Shown here: piece after piece, positions 26,551 through 34,507 of the stretch
Layout of the letters: every line of letters starts with the position of its first letter
Numbering within the stretch: the first letter of the stretch is position 1
Source of the DNA: CAZKWG01 sp964615375
Lineage (GTDB): Bacteria; Myxococcota_A; UBA796; CAZKWG01
Direction: 5' to 3'
Assembly (NCBI GenBank): GCA_964615375.1
Contig: CAZTOW010000023.1
Coordinates: forward strand, 79,798 to 143,797
Length of the DNA stretch: 64,000 nucleotides
Program-made: the position numbers and the translations under genes
Notes under the pieces: model-generated
What the model was told of the DNA's origin: nothing
Seen by the model: the letters and a program-made list of their open reading frames with translations, nothing else
The model's database searches: none

Positions 26551-27038
26551 GAGCCCTCGCCCACGTCGCTCCGCCGGAGCCTCAGCTTGATCGGCTGGTA
26601 GCTGAGCGCCTCGTAGAAGGCGAGCGCGCTCGGGTTGGCCGCCCGCACCTCGAGCTCGACGTCGGACAGACCGCGCTCCCTGGCCACGCCCTGGACGTGC
26701 TCCATGAGCGCCCGGCCCACCCCCTGGCGGCGCTCGGAGACCCCGAGCTGATCGACCAGGAGGAAGCTGCGGGCGCGGGTGAAGGCGTTGGCCTCGCGCC
26801 GGACCTCGTTGAAGATCAGGTAGCCCACGGCCCGGCCGCCGCGCTCGGCGATCAGGATCTCGTGGGTCGACATCACCTTCTGCATCCACGCGGCGACGGC
26901 CTCGGGGTCGGGCTCGCGGTAGATCTCCGGCTCCGCGTCGATGTGGTGCTGCTGGACGTCGGCGTTCAGCCTCACGAGCTCAGGGATGTCGGCCACGGTA
27001 GCGACGCGGATGACCAGACCGGGGGGGGCGGTGGACAT
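26547..27038 (-). CDS. GNAT-family N-acetyltransferase
   Basis: The product has 163 residues covering the whole GNAT fold: IRVATVADIPELVRLN at the N-terminus, strand 4 (SFLLVDQLGV), acetyl-CoA loop RRQGVGRALM at about 107-116 and the closing LEVRAANPSALAFYEALSY. Such enzymes transfer acetyl to amines; the acceptor is not predictable. It sits 9 bases downstream of the GT-C-like membrane protein gene and overlaps the next membrane gene, so it belongs to a minus-strand operon. Confidence 0.88.
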   Translation of the reverse strand: MSTAPPGLVIRVATVADIPELVRLNADVQQHHIDAEPEIYREPDPEAVAAWMQKVMSTHEILIAERGGRAVGYLIFNEVRREANAFTRARSFLLVDQLGVSERRQGVGRALMEHVQGVARERGLSDVELEVRAANPSALAFYEALSYQPIKLRLRRSDVGEGS

Positions 27039-27047
27039 GCGCTCTGC

Positions 27048-28919
27048 CTACTCCGCGGAGGCCTCTCGCACCACCACCTTGTCCATCTTCTCCCCCACCT
27101 CTCTCGGCCGGTACATCTCCCAGGCCGCGCGCCCCGGTCCGGCGTCCCCACAGGGGCTCGGGTCGCCCCAGGGGGCGAAGACGGTGATGTCGGGGTCCAC
27201 GTAGACGGGTCTGCCCAGCAGGGCCGTGAGCCGGCGGAGCAGGACGCCCGTGTGCTCGGTGGCGGCGCTGTCGATGCGCGTGCTCCCGCCGCTCAGGTAG
27301 AGCCGGTGCTGCACCACGACGTAGCGGTAGCCCAGCGCGTGGATCGCCTCGCTGTCCGCGGCCTCGATGCTGCCTTCGGCGCGCGGGTTCTTCCCCAGCG
27401 CCAGCAGCAGGGACAGGAAGCGGTTGTCGGCGATGAGCGCCCGCTGCTCGGCCGGCGTGAACACCGGGTTGTCCTCGACCATGCCGCCGAGGATGGGGCG
27501 GCCGTGGGCGGTCTGGTAGTAGAGGTGCGACTGCGACTTGCTGTAGGGGAGCTCGATGAGCGCGCCGGGCTCGCCCTCGGCCAGGCAGCGGTAACCGGGG
27601 GGGATGGTGGCGTCCCAGGTGGGGAAGGGGGCGTAGCCCTCCCGGCGCAGCTCAAAACCAAAAATGCCTAGTGAAAAAACGCCCACCACCACCCCGGCGA
27701 GCGCCCCGCGGCGCCGCGTGACCTCCCCGATGCCCGCCGCCGCCAGCACGCCGATGAGCAGGGCCGCCAGCGCGATGGCCCGCCCCGGCCACCACAGCCG
27801 CCGCATGAAGGGCACCAGCTTGACCGCGAGCACGTAGAGCGGGTTGGGGAGCGCGCCGTCGCCCAGCCAGATGACGTGGCCGAAGGCGAGGATCATCGCG
27901 GCGCCCAGCATGGAGCCCAGCACCCAGCGGTGGCGGCTGAGCGCGAGGCCCAGCGCCGCCAGCCCCACCTGCGCCAGCGTGAGCACCACCCCGGCCGGCG
28001 AGAAGATCTCGGTGCCGTCGGGCCGGTCGGTCAGGAAGCCGTTGGCCAGCAGCAGCGGCTGGAAGAGGTTGAGCCCGATATCCACGCCCTCGATGGTGGT
28101 GGTCTCCAGCGTGAGGTAGGGCCAGGTGGGCTCGACCAGGAGGCCGGGGGCGTCGTTGCCGATGGTGGAGAGCACCAGGGGCATGGCGGCGGGGGCCACG
28201 AAGAGCAGGGAGATGAGGCCGGCGAGGGCGTGCCGCCCGAAGAAGCGCCGCGGGTCGGGGTGCAGCACCGCGCGCTGGGCGAAGTGGACCACCGCGATCA
28301 TCCCGGCGAAGATGGCGTAGAACCAGTAGGTGAACGCGGTGAGCGCGAGGTGCAGCGCTCCCCAGAGCGCGTGCTTCCACCCCGCCGACTCGAAGCGCAG
28401 CAGGTGGTAGAAGAAGAGCGGCAGGAAGGGCTGGAAGACCTGGGTGGGGCGGCCCTCCAGCAGCTCGAAGAGCAGGAAGGGGTTGAGCGCGTAGAGGGTG
28501 GCGCCGAAGATCCGCGCCGCCCGGCTCTCGGAGAACTGCCCCATCAGCGGCAGCGCGCAGAGCCCGTTGGCGATCAGCGCCGCCAGGACGAAGGCGTTGT
28601 AGCCGCGCACCGGCCCCAGCAGGGCGTAGAAGGGCTGGGCCACGATGGCGTCCAGGACGTTGGCGCCCGTGTGCCGGTAGATGTCCTTGCCGAAGGGGAA
28701 GAAGAAGAGGTCGGTGTGGCCGAAGCCCTCACCCTGGCTGAGCTCGCGCCCGACGAACCAGTAGAACCAGTGGGTCCCGTAGGCGTCCACGCGCTCGGCG
28801 CCCAGGAAGCGCGCGCCAAGATCGCCGAGGGTGGGCCCGAAGACCATCCCCAGCAGCCCGAGCGCGCACAACGCGGCCAGGACCGCCGGCCAGCGCGCCT
28901 CGGGTCCGCGGAGGTCCAA
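27048..28919 (-). CDS. Multi-pass membrane protein, GT-C/YfhO-like
   Basis: The product has 623 residues and about eleven membrane segments up to residue 430, then a soluble periplasmic domain of about 190 residues. An early acidic loop (RVDAYGTHWFYWF) and a HTDLFFFPFG segment occupy the place of the catalytic loop of GT-C glycosyltransferases and related YfhO-type proteins, which use lipid-linked sugars. Assignment to a specific enzyme is not possible. At about residues 417-425 the codons turn suddenly AT-rich (ATTTTTGGTTTT). It lies 7 bases downstream of the EF-G gene. Confidence 0.7.
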   Translation of the reverse strand: MDLRGPEARWPAVLAALCALGLLGMVFGPTLGDLGARFLGAERVDAYGTHWFYWFVGRELSQGEGFGHTDLFFFPFGKDIYRHTGANVLDAIVAQPFYALLGPVRGYNAFVLAALIANGLCALPLMGQFSESRAARIFGATLYALNPFLLFELLEGRPTQVFQPFLPLFFYHLLRFESAGWKHALWGALHLALTAFTYWFYAIFAGMIAVVHFAQRAVLHPDPRRFFGRHALAGLISLLFVAPAAMPLVLSTIGNDAPGLLVEPTWPYLTLETTTIEGVDIGLNLFQPLLLANGFLTDRPDGTEIFSPAGVVLTLAQVGLAALGLALSRHRWVLGSMLGAAMILAFGHVIWLGDGALPNPLYVLAVKLVPFMRRLWWPGRAIALAALLIGVLAAAGIGEVTRRRGALAGVVVGVFSLGIFGFELRREGYAPFPTWDATIPPGYRCLAEGEPGALIELPYSKSQSHLYYQTAHGRPILGGMVEDNPVFTPAEQRALIADNRFLSLLLALGKNPRAEGSIEAADSEAIHALGYRYVVVQHRLYLSGGSTRIDSAATEHTGVLLRRLTALLGRPVYVDPDITVFAPWGDPSPCGDAGPGRAAWEMYRPREVGEKMDKVVVREASAE

Positions 28920-28926
28920 GCCGCGC

Positions 28927-31050
28927 CTACCCGGCCACGTCGAAGCGCAGGAACTCCATCGTGAACTGACCCCGGCCGCGCGTCAGCGAGCGGAGATCGG
29001 TCGTGTAGCCGACCAGAGAGGAGAGCGGGCACTCCCCCTCGATGGTGGCCATGCCCATGTCCGAGGTGGATCCGGTGATGCTGGCGCGGCGGGCCTGGAG
29101 GTCGCCGAGCACGGAGCCCAGGTTCTCGTCCGGCGCCACCACCTCCACCCGCATGAGCGGCTGGAGCACCGCCCCGCCCGCGGCCTGCAGGGCCTCGCGC
29201 CCGGCCTGGGCGGCGGCGATGCGCAGGGCCTGGGGCGTGCTGGCCTCGCCCATCAGCTCCACCTCCAGCACGCGGAGCTGCGCGTCCTGGAGCGGGGCGC
29301 CCTCCAGCGGGCCGGCGGAGAGGGCGTCGCTGGCGCCCAGGCGCACGGCCTCGGCCTGGGCGGCCGAGTACGGGGCCTTCTCCGGGAGGATCCGCGGGCT
29401 GCACTGCAGGTCGTTGCCGGCGTCGCGGGCCCGCGGGCTCGCCTCCACCCGCACGCGGGCGTGCAGCACGATCTCCTTGTCCCCCGCCTTGATCACGCGG
29501 TTCAGCGTGTAGTCGGCGACCCCGGAGCCGGAGATGGTCTCGCGGGTCATGACCTGCGGGCGGCCGGCGCGGACCTTCAGCCCGAACTCACGCTCGATGC
29601 GCTCGAAGACGATCTGCAGGTGCAGCTCGCCCATGCCGGAGATGATGCGCTGGCCGGTGTCCTTGTCCTCGCGGAAGCGCAGCGTGGGGTCCTCCTCGAC
29701 CACCTTGTTCATGACCTCGAGGAACTTCTCCTCCTCCTTGCTGCTCTCTGGCTCGACGGCCAGACCCAGCACCGGCTCGCGGGTCTGGATGCGCTCCAGC
29801 AGGATCTCGTGCCTGGGGTCGCACAGCGTGTCGCCGGTGGTGGCCCAGCGCAGGCCCGCCAGCAGGACGATCTGACCGGCCTCGGCCTCGTCCGAGCGCT
29901 TCTTCTGGTCGGCGTCCACCTCGAAGAGGCGGGCGACGCGCTCCTCCATGTTCTTGCCGGCCAGGCGGACCGTCTGGCCCGGCTCCAGCTTCCCGCGGTA
30001 GATCCGGGCGAAGACGTGGCGGCGGCCTTCCCAGAGCTGCACCTTGAAGGCCAGCGCGGCGAAGGGGCCCGCGGGGGTCATCTCCACGAACTCCTCCTCC
30101 TCCTGGCCCTCCTTCGGGTTGACCACGCGGGCGAGGGTGGCGGGGCGGTCCAGGGGGGCGGGGAGCAGGGCCAGCACGCCGTCCAGCAGGGGCTGCACGC
30201 CCCAGTTGCGCAGGGCGGAGCCGCCGAAGACGGGGTGGACGCGGCCGGAAAGGCAGCCCTTGCGGATGGCGGCCCAGATGACCTCCGGCGCGATCTCCTC
30301 CTCCATCAGCACCGCCTCCTCCAGGCTGGGGTCCAGCTCGGCGGCGGCGATGAGCAGGCTCTCGCGGTGGCGGCGCAGCGTGTCCTGCTCGAGCTCGGGG
30401 ACGGGCTCGCGGTGGACGTCTTCGCCGTTGGGGCCGACGAAGCGGAGGCGCTGCTGGTTCACGAGGTCCAGCACGGTGCCGTCGTCCAGGGGGACGCACA
30501 TGGGGACCGGGTTCGCGTGGAGGCGGCGGCGCAGGCTCTCCATCGCGCGGTCGAAGCTGGCCCCGGGCCGGTCCATCTTGTTCACGAAGACCAGGCGCGG
30601 GATGGAGAAGCGGCTGGCCTGGCGCCAGACGGTCTCCGTCTGGGGCTCCACGCCGCGCACGCCGTCCATGACGATGACGGCGCCGTCCAGCACGCGCATG
30701 GCGCGCTCCACCTCGATGGTGAAGTCCACGTGTCCGGGGGTGTCGACCACCTGGATGAGGTGGTCCTTCCACGGGCACTTCGTCACGGCGCTGGTGATGG
30801 TGATGCCGTGGGCCCGCTCCTCCGGGAGGTAGTCCATGTGGGCGTTCGCCTCGTGGACCTCGCCGATGCGGTGGAGGGCGCCCGTGTAGAAGAGCACGCG
30901 CTCGGTCAGCGTGGTCTTGCCGGCGTCGATGTGCGCGGCGATGCCGATGTTGCGGACGTGGGCCAGCTTCGCGGCGACGTCCGAGGGGCTGTCCTTGCCC
31001 GCGTTTGCTCTGTCCGCGCCCTTGTCGGCGCTCTTCTGGGCGGCTGCCAC
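28927..31050 (-). CDS. fusA: Elongation factor G
   Basis: The GTG start at 31050 follows AGGAGGAGCC. The product has 707 residues with the five EF-G domains. G1 is AHIDAGKTT (Lys45), switch I contains HGITITSA, G3 is DTPGHVDF, G4 is NKMD. Domain II-V follow with DEDKDTG-like and LSSLVGYTTDLRSLTRGRGQFTMEF near the end. EF-G drives ribosome translocation and recycling. The N-terminus carries a 30-residue Lys/Ala/Asp extension. There are no ribosomal or tuf genes beside it, so this may be a second, stand-alone EF-G paralogue rather than the str-operon copy. Confidence 0.95.
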   Translation of the reverse strand: MAAAQKSADKGADRANAGKDSPSDVAAKLAHVRNIGIAAHIDAGKTTLTERVLFYTGALHRIGEVHEANAHMDYLPEERAHGITITSAVTKCPWKDHLIQVVDTPGHVDFTIEVERAMRVLDGAVIVMDGVRGVEPQTETVWRQASRFSIPRLVFVNKMDRPGASFDRAMESLRRRLHANPVPMCVPLDDGTVLDLVNQQRLRFVGPNGEDVHREPVPELEQDTLRRHRESLLIAAAELDPSLEEAVLMEEEIAPEVIWAAIRKGCLSGRVHPVFGGSALRNWGVQPLLDGVLALLPAPLDRPATLARVVNPKEGQEEEEFVEMTPAGPFAALAFKVQLWEGRRHVFARIYRGKLEPGQTVRLAGKNMEERVARLFEVDADQKKRSDEAEAGQIVLLAGLRWATTGDTLCDPRHEILLERIQTREPVLGLAVEPESSKEEEKFLEVMNKVVEEDPTLRFREDKDTGQRIISGMGELHLQIVFERIEREFGLKVRAGRPQVMTRETISGSGVADYTLNRVIKAGDKEIVLHARVRVEASPRARDAGNDLQCSPRILPEKAPYSAAQAEAVRLGASDALSAGPLEGAPLQDAQLRVLEVELMGEASTPQALRIAAAQAGREALQAAGGAVLQPLMRVEVVAPDENLGSVLGDLQARRASITGSTSDMGMATIEGECPLSSLVGYTTDLRSLTRGRGQFTMEFLRFDVAG

Positions 31051-31151
31051 GGCTCCTCCTGAAAGAGGCGCCTTTATAACGTGTCCGATACGGTGGTGGC
31101 ACAGGCGGCCTCTCTGGACTGGGGCCGCCCTCCCTCCTCCAGGAGAGCCTC

Positions 31152-32504
31152 ATGTCCCGCTTCGCCCTCGCCCTCAGCAGCCTCTGCGCCCTGGGCGCAC
31201 TCCCCGCCCTCGCCCAGGAGGCCCCCGCCCCCGCGCCCGAGCCCGCCCCCGCGCCTGCCGCCGAGCCCGCACCTGCCCCCGCGCCCGCCGCCGCGCCCAC
31301 CGGCCCGGCCGAGGACGTGCGCGAGGTCTACGACGTGGACGGTCGCCTGACCCGTCGGCTCCTGATGATCAACGGCGCGCTGAGCGAGGAGGTGGTCAAC
31401 ACCTACGACGCGAGCGGTCGCCTCTCCTCGCGGGTCACGACGAAGGGCGCCAGCGTCAGCACCGAGACCTGGACCTACGACGACAGCGGCAACCCGCTCA
31501 CCCACGAGACACGCGAGGGTGAGGTGGTCGCGCTGAGCGAGAGCTGGACCTATGTCGACGGTCGGCTGAGCACGCAGACGGTGCAGAGCGGCGGGGTCTC
31601 CAAGACGACCACCTGGACCTACGACGAGGAGGGCCGGGTGATCCTCGTGGAGACGAAGACCGCCGACGGCGCCCTCGTGAGCCGCTCCGTGTCCGACCGC
31701 CAGGCGCCGCCCCTGCCCAAGGTGCCCATCGAGCTGGAGATCTCGGGCGGGGTGTCCACCGACTCCGACGTGCGCACCAACAGCATCACGGCGGGCTTCT
31801 CCATCGAGCGCAAGGTGCCGGTGGAGCTCTATGAGGTGGACCACCTGGAGGTCTCGGCCTTCGGCAACTACACCCGCGGCATGTCCCAGGGCGAGCTGAC
31901 CAACAACGACCTCAGCGCCGGCTTCGGGCTGGACTACAACGAGTTCGTGAAGCGGACGACCGCCTTCCTGTTCATGGCCGTCGAGCGCAACCCGGTCTCG
32001 AACCTGGACGTGGACCTGGAGATCGCCCCGCTGGGCATCAAGTACGACCTGGTGCCGGACGGCGGCGCGTTCTCCCTGGACGCGAGCTTCGCCCCCATCT
32101 GGAACTTCCGCTCGATCACGGTCGCGGCGGGTGGGGACTGCGAGGGCGAGGTCATGGCGGCCGACGGCCACTGCACCTTCAACAAGGTGCGCGGCTCCTT
32201 CCGGGCGCGCGCGGCCCTGGAGATCGGCCCGGTCAAGGTCAAGGACATCCTGGAGTTCCAGCCCACGCTCAACCCGGCCAGCGGGGACCTGGTGGCCGGC
32301 ATCGGCGAGGAGGCCATCGTCCAGAACACGGCCTCGTTGTCCGTGAAGCTCTCGCAGCGCCTCGCGCTGGCCAGCGCGCTCTCCGTCACGCGCGACCCGC
32401 TGCTGGCCGAGCAGGCCGACTGCGACGCCGACCCGGAGAACCTGCTCTGCGACGGCCTGCTGGTGGAGAGCGCGTCCACGCTCACCCTGTCGATGAGCTT
32501 CTGA
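31152..32504 (+). CDS. Outer-membrane protein with YD repeats and DUF481-like barrel
   Basis: ATG 31152 follows CAGGAGAGCC. The product has 450 residues: a signal peptide (LSSLCALGALPALAQ), an Ala-Pro-Glu linker (about 22-55), then five repeats of the type YDxxGRLxxR with WTYD (58-185), as in Rhs/YD proteins. A C-terminal barrel of about 250 residues (ELEISGGVSTDSDVRTNS, HLEVSAFGNYTRGM) resembles DUF481 and ends in Phe (STLTLSMSF). The YD repeats are probably periplasmic and may bind sugar or peptidoglycan. Fusion of YD repeats with a barrel is unusual. It is divergent from fusA. Confidence 0.75.
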   Translation: MSRFALALSSLCALGALPALAQEAPAPAPEPAPAPAAEPAPAPAPAAAPTGPAEDVREVYDVDGRLTRRLLMINGALSEEVVNTYDASGRLSSRVTTKGASVSTETWTYDDSGNPLTHETREGEVVALSESWTYVDGRLSTQTVQSGGVSKTTTWTYDEEGRVILVETKTADGALVSRSVSDRQAPPLPKVPIELEISGGVSTDSDVRTNSITAGFSIERKVPVELYEVDHLEVSAFGNYTRGMSQGELTNNDLSAGFGLDYNEFVKRTTAFLFMAVERNPVSNLDVDLEIAPLGIKYDLVPDGGAFSLDASFAPIWNFRSITVAAGGDCEGEVMAADGHCTFNKVRGSFRARAALEIGPVKVKDILEFQPTLNPASGDLVAGIGEEAIVQNTASLSVKLSQRLALASALSVTRDPLLAEQADCDADPENLLCDGLLVESASTLTLSMSF

Positions 32505-32524
32505 GCCTCCGGGCTCCGGGGCTC
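32503..32524. terminator. Small hairpin between convergent genes
   Basis: GAGCC (32503-32507) pairs with GGCTC (32520-32524) across a 12-base GC-rich loop, between the convergent stops at 32504 and 32532. Short stem and no T tract. Confidence 0.3.
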
Positions 32525-32531
32525 CCGACCT

Positions 32532-33158
32532 TCAGCGCTTGTACACGTCGTCCGTGATGAAGAACGGGCGCGTGTCGTCGTTCTCGCTGTCGATCAGGCC
32601 GTCCGGGCAGCGCACGCGGGCGGCCTGGTAGCAGCGGGCGCGGCAGGTGGCCGTCTGCTGCGCGGAGGCGTTGAGCTGACGGAGCTGGTCCTCCATCTGG
32701 CGGCAGACCTGATCACGACCGCGCTCCATCTCGCGCCAGACCGTGCCCTCCAGCAGGAGCGGGTCGCCGGTCCAGCAGTCCGGCTCGGGCAGGTCGGCGA
32801 AGCAGAGGCGCTGCTCTTTCAGCTCCGTCTCGGGGATGCAGGCGTAGCGGATGCGCGCCGTGAGGTCCGCGAGACAGGCGTCGCGACGCGGGCCGCCGCT
32901 CGGATCGTTCGGGTTCAGGGCCTGGTAGCGCAGCATCAGCGCGTCGGCCCCGGCGGACATGGCCCGGCCCAGGCGCTCGCTGGCGGCGGCGCGCGCGGCG
33001 TCCTCATCCGCTCCCAGGCCGGTGCTGGCCCAGGTGCCCGCGAGGTCGCAGCCGGTGGCGGGGCCCGTCCACACGGCGTCGCAGCGCACGGGCGCGCGAG
33101 AGCTGTCGCCGGCGAGGGCGACGGAGGAGAGGAGGGGGAGGAGGATGAGGGTGCGCAC
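32532..33158 (-). CDS. Secreted Cys-rich protein
   Basis: The product has 208 residues with a signal peptide (LILLPLLSSVALAG). The mature region has about ten Cys, mostly paired (CDAVWTGPATGC, CLADLTARIRYAC, CFADLPEPDC, CRARCYQAARVRC), suggesting a disulfide-bonded helical periplasmic protein. The middle helix (GADEDAARAAASERLGRAM) is Ala-rich. No known family. It is convergent with the YD-repeat protein. Confidence 0.65.
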   Translation of the reverse strand: MRTLILLPLLSSVALAGDSSRAPVRCDAVWTGPATGCDLAGTWASTGLGADEDAARAAASERLGRAMSAGADALMLRYQALNPNDPSGGPRRDACLADLTARIRYACIPETELKEQRLCFADLPEPDCWTGDPLLLEGTVWREMERGRDQVCRQMEDQLRQLNASAQQTATCRARCYQAARVRCPDGLIDSENDDTRPFFITDDVYKR

Positions 33159-33223
33159 GGATACATCTTATCCGTGGCGGGCGCGACTGTCAGCAGGCGG
33201 GCGCGGCGACCCCAGCCCTGGGG

Positions 33224-34300
33224 TCAGAGCTGGGGGTAGCCGTCGCCGTCCCAGTAGCCGTAGATGAACTCGATCTTCCCGCTCTCGCTGTCGAAGCCGC
33301 CCTCGAAGATCGGGTACCAGGTCTGCCCATAGGAGGAGTAGTACCAGACGGTCTCCGGGTAGGCGGCGCCCCAGGCCAGGGTCCACTCGAAGTCGAAATT
33401 CAGCCCGACATCAGAGGCGCCGCTCGAGAGGTCGTCATTGTACTCGAAGGCCACGACGAAGCCCCAGTCGCAGTCGTCGCAGGCGGTCTCCAGCTGCTGG
33501 CACCAGTCTGAATTCCACCAGACGTCGTAGTCCGAGGTGTAGAACCAGTTCAGGAGCCCGTCGTCCTCGTCCTCGTCCACGCAGGAGTCGCAGTCGTCGT
33601 CCACGCCGTTGCCGGGCTCCTCGTCGGCGCCCGCGATCTCGTCCACGCAGCCGTTGCAGTTGTTGTCGATCTCGTCGCCGATCTCCTCCTCCTCGTCGGG
33701 GCTGAGGCGGCGGCTGTCGTCGTCGCAGTCGTCGTTGTTGTCGGCGTAGCGGTCGGTGCTGGTGGTGGGGTCGTTGCAGAGGGCCTCGCCCTCGGCGTTC
33801 ATGTCGCCGTAGCCGTCGCCGTCGGCGTCCGGGTAGTACAGGGTCAGCGACGCGGGATCGACGTCGGGGTCCTCCTCCTCGGCGAGCCCGTCGCAGTCCT
33901 CGTCGCGGTCGCCGAGATCGCACTCCTCGACGCCTTCGGGGTTGATGTAGGCGTTGGCGTCGTCGCAGTCGTCCGTGTTGTCGGCGTAGCCGTCGCCGGG
34001 GGACTCGCAGGACCGGGTGCAGCCGCTGTCCACGCCGTAGCCGTCCAGGTCGGCGTCCGCGCACCAGGTGAGGGCGTCCACGGCCGTGTTCTCGTCGATG
34101 TCCTGGTCGCAGTTGTTGTCCTTGCCGTCGCAGTACTCCAGCGCGTCGTGGAAGACGGTGGGGTCCTCGTCGTCGCAGTCCTCGTTCGCGATCCAGCCGT
34201 CGCCGTCGTTGTCGAAGGGGCCGGTGTCCACGGGCTCGCCGGTGTCCTTGTCGTCGCCGCACCCGAGCATCCAGAAGCAGAAGAGCCACGTCGCGCGCAT
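33224..34300 (-). CDS. MopE-like calcium-motif protein (putative lipoprotein)
   Basis: ATG 34300 follows CTGGAGGG. The product has 358 residues with a lipobox (LFCFWMLGC). Residues about 25-235 are repeats of the MopE type: DNDGDGWIANEDCDDEDPTV, YCDGKDNNCDQDIDENT, DADGDGYG and NNCNGCVDE. These bind metal, probably calcium, and are known from surface and copper-binding proteins. The C-terminal 120 residues are Trp/Tyr-rich and beta-like (WFYTSDYDVWW, FNFDFEWTLAW), possibly the working domain. It is divergent from the LRR-like gene. Surface or predation role is inferred from family only. Confidence 0.8.
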   Translation of the reverse strand: MRATWLFCFWMLGCGDDKDTGEPVDTGPFDNDGDGWIANEDCDDEDPTVFHDALEYCDGKDNNCDQDIDENTAVDALTWCADADLDGYGVDSGCTRSCESPGDGYADNTDDCDDANAYINPEGVEECDLGDRDEDCDGLAEEEDPDVDPASLTLYYPDADGDGYGDMNAEGEALCNDPTTSTDRYADNNDDCDDDSRRLSPDEEEEIGDEIDNNCNGCVDEIAGADEEPGNGVDDDCDSCVDEDEDDGLLNWFYTSDYDVWWNSDWCQQLETACDDCDWGFVVAFEYNDDLSSGASDVGLNFDFEWTLAWGAAYPETVWYYSSYGQTWYPIFEGGFDSESGKIEFIYGYWDGDGYPQL

Positions 34301-34402
34301 CGTCCCTCCAGGGGGCGAAGGATAGCACCGCGGGGGCGCGTCCGCTCCGTGTCCGGGGCGGAGGTCTTGACCGGATCTTGTCAGGGGAGGCGGACCGGGC
34401 GC

Positions 34403-34431
34403 TTGAGGGCCTGCGCTGGGGGAGGTATTAT
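34403..34431 (+). promoter_or_regulatory. Sigma-70-type promoter of the LRR-like gene
   Basis: TTGAGG (34403-34408), a 17-base spacer and TATTAT (34426-34431). GGTATT and AATACC around the -10 (34425-34444) also form an inverted repeat that could be an operator. The start codon is at 34508. Confidence 0.6.
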
Positions 34432-34507
34432 GCTGGGAATACCTGATGTTTCGGGACTGCTTCTGTTCAAGCTGAGGGCGGGTCTGGCGCCCTCGCGAGG
34501 AGGGTTC

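Noticed and set aside
26551..26889. N-terminal extension of the 25795-26550 membrane protein
   Set aside because: The extra stretch overlaps the well-supported acetyltransferase in another frame; GTG 26550 by overlap is the better start.
33224..34300. Sequencing or repeat artefact in the Asp/Cys-rich proteins
   Set aside because: The repeats are diverse in sequence and fit the MopE-type metal motif known from Myxococcota, so they are genuine.
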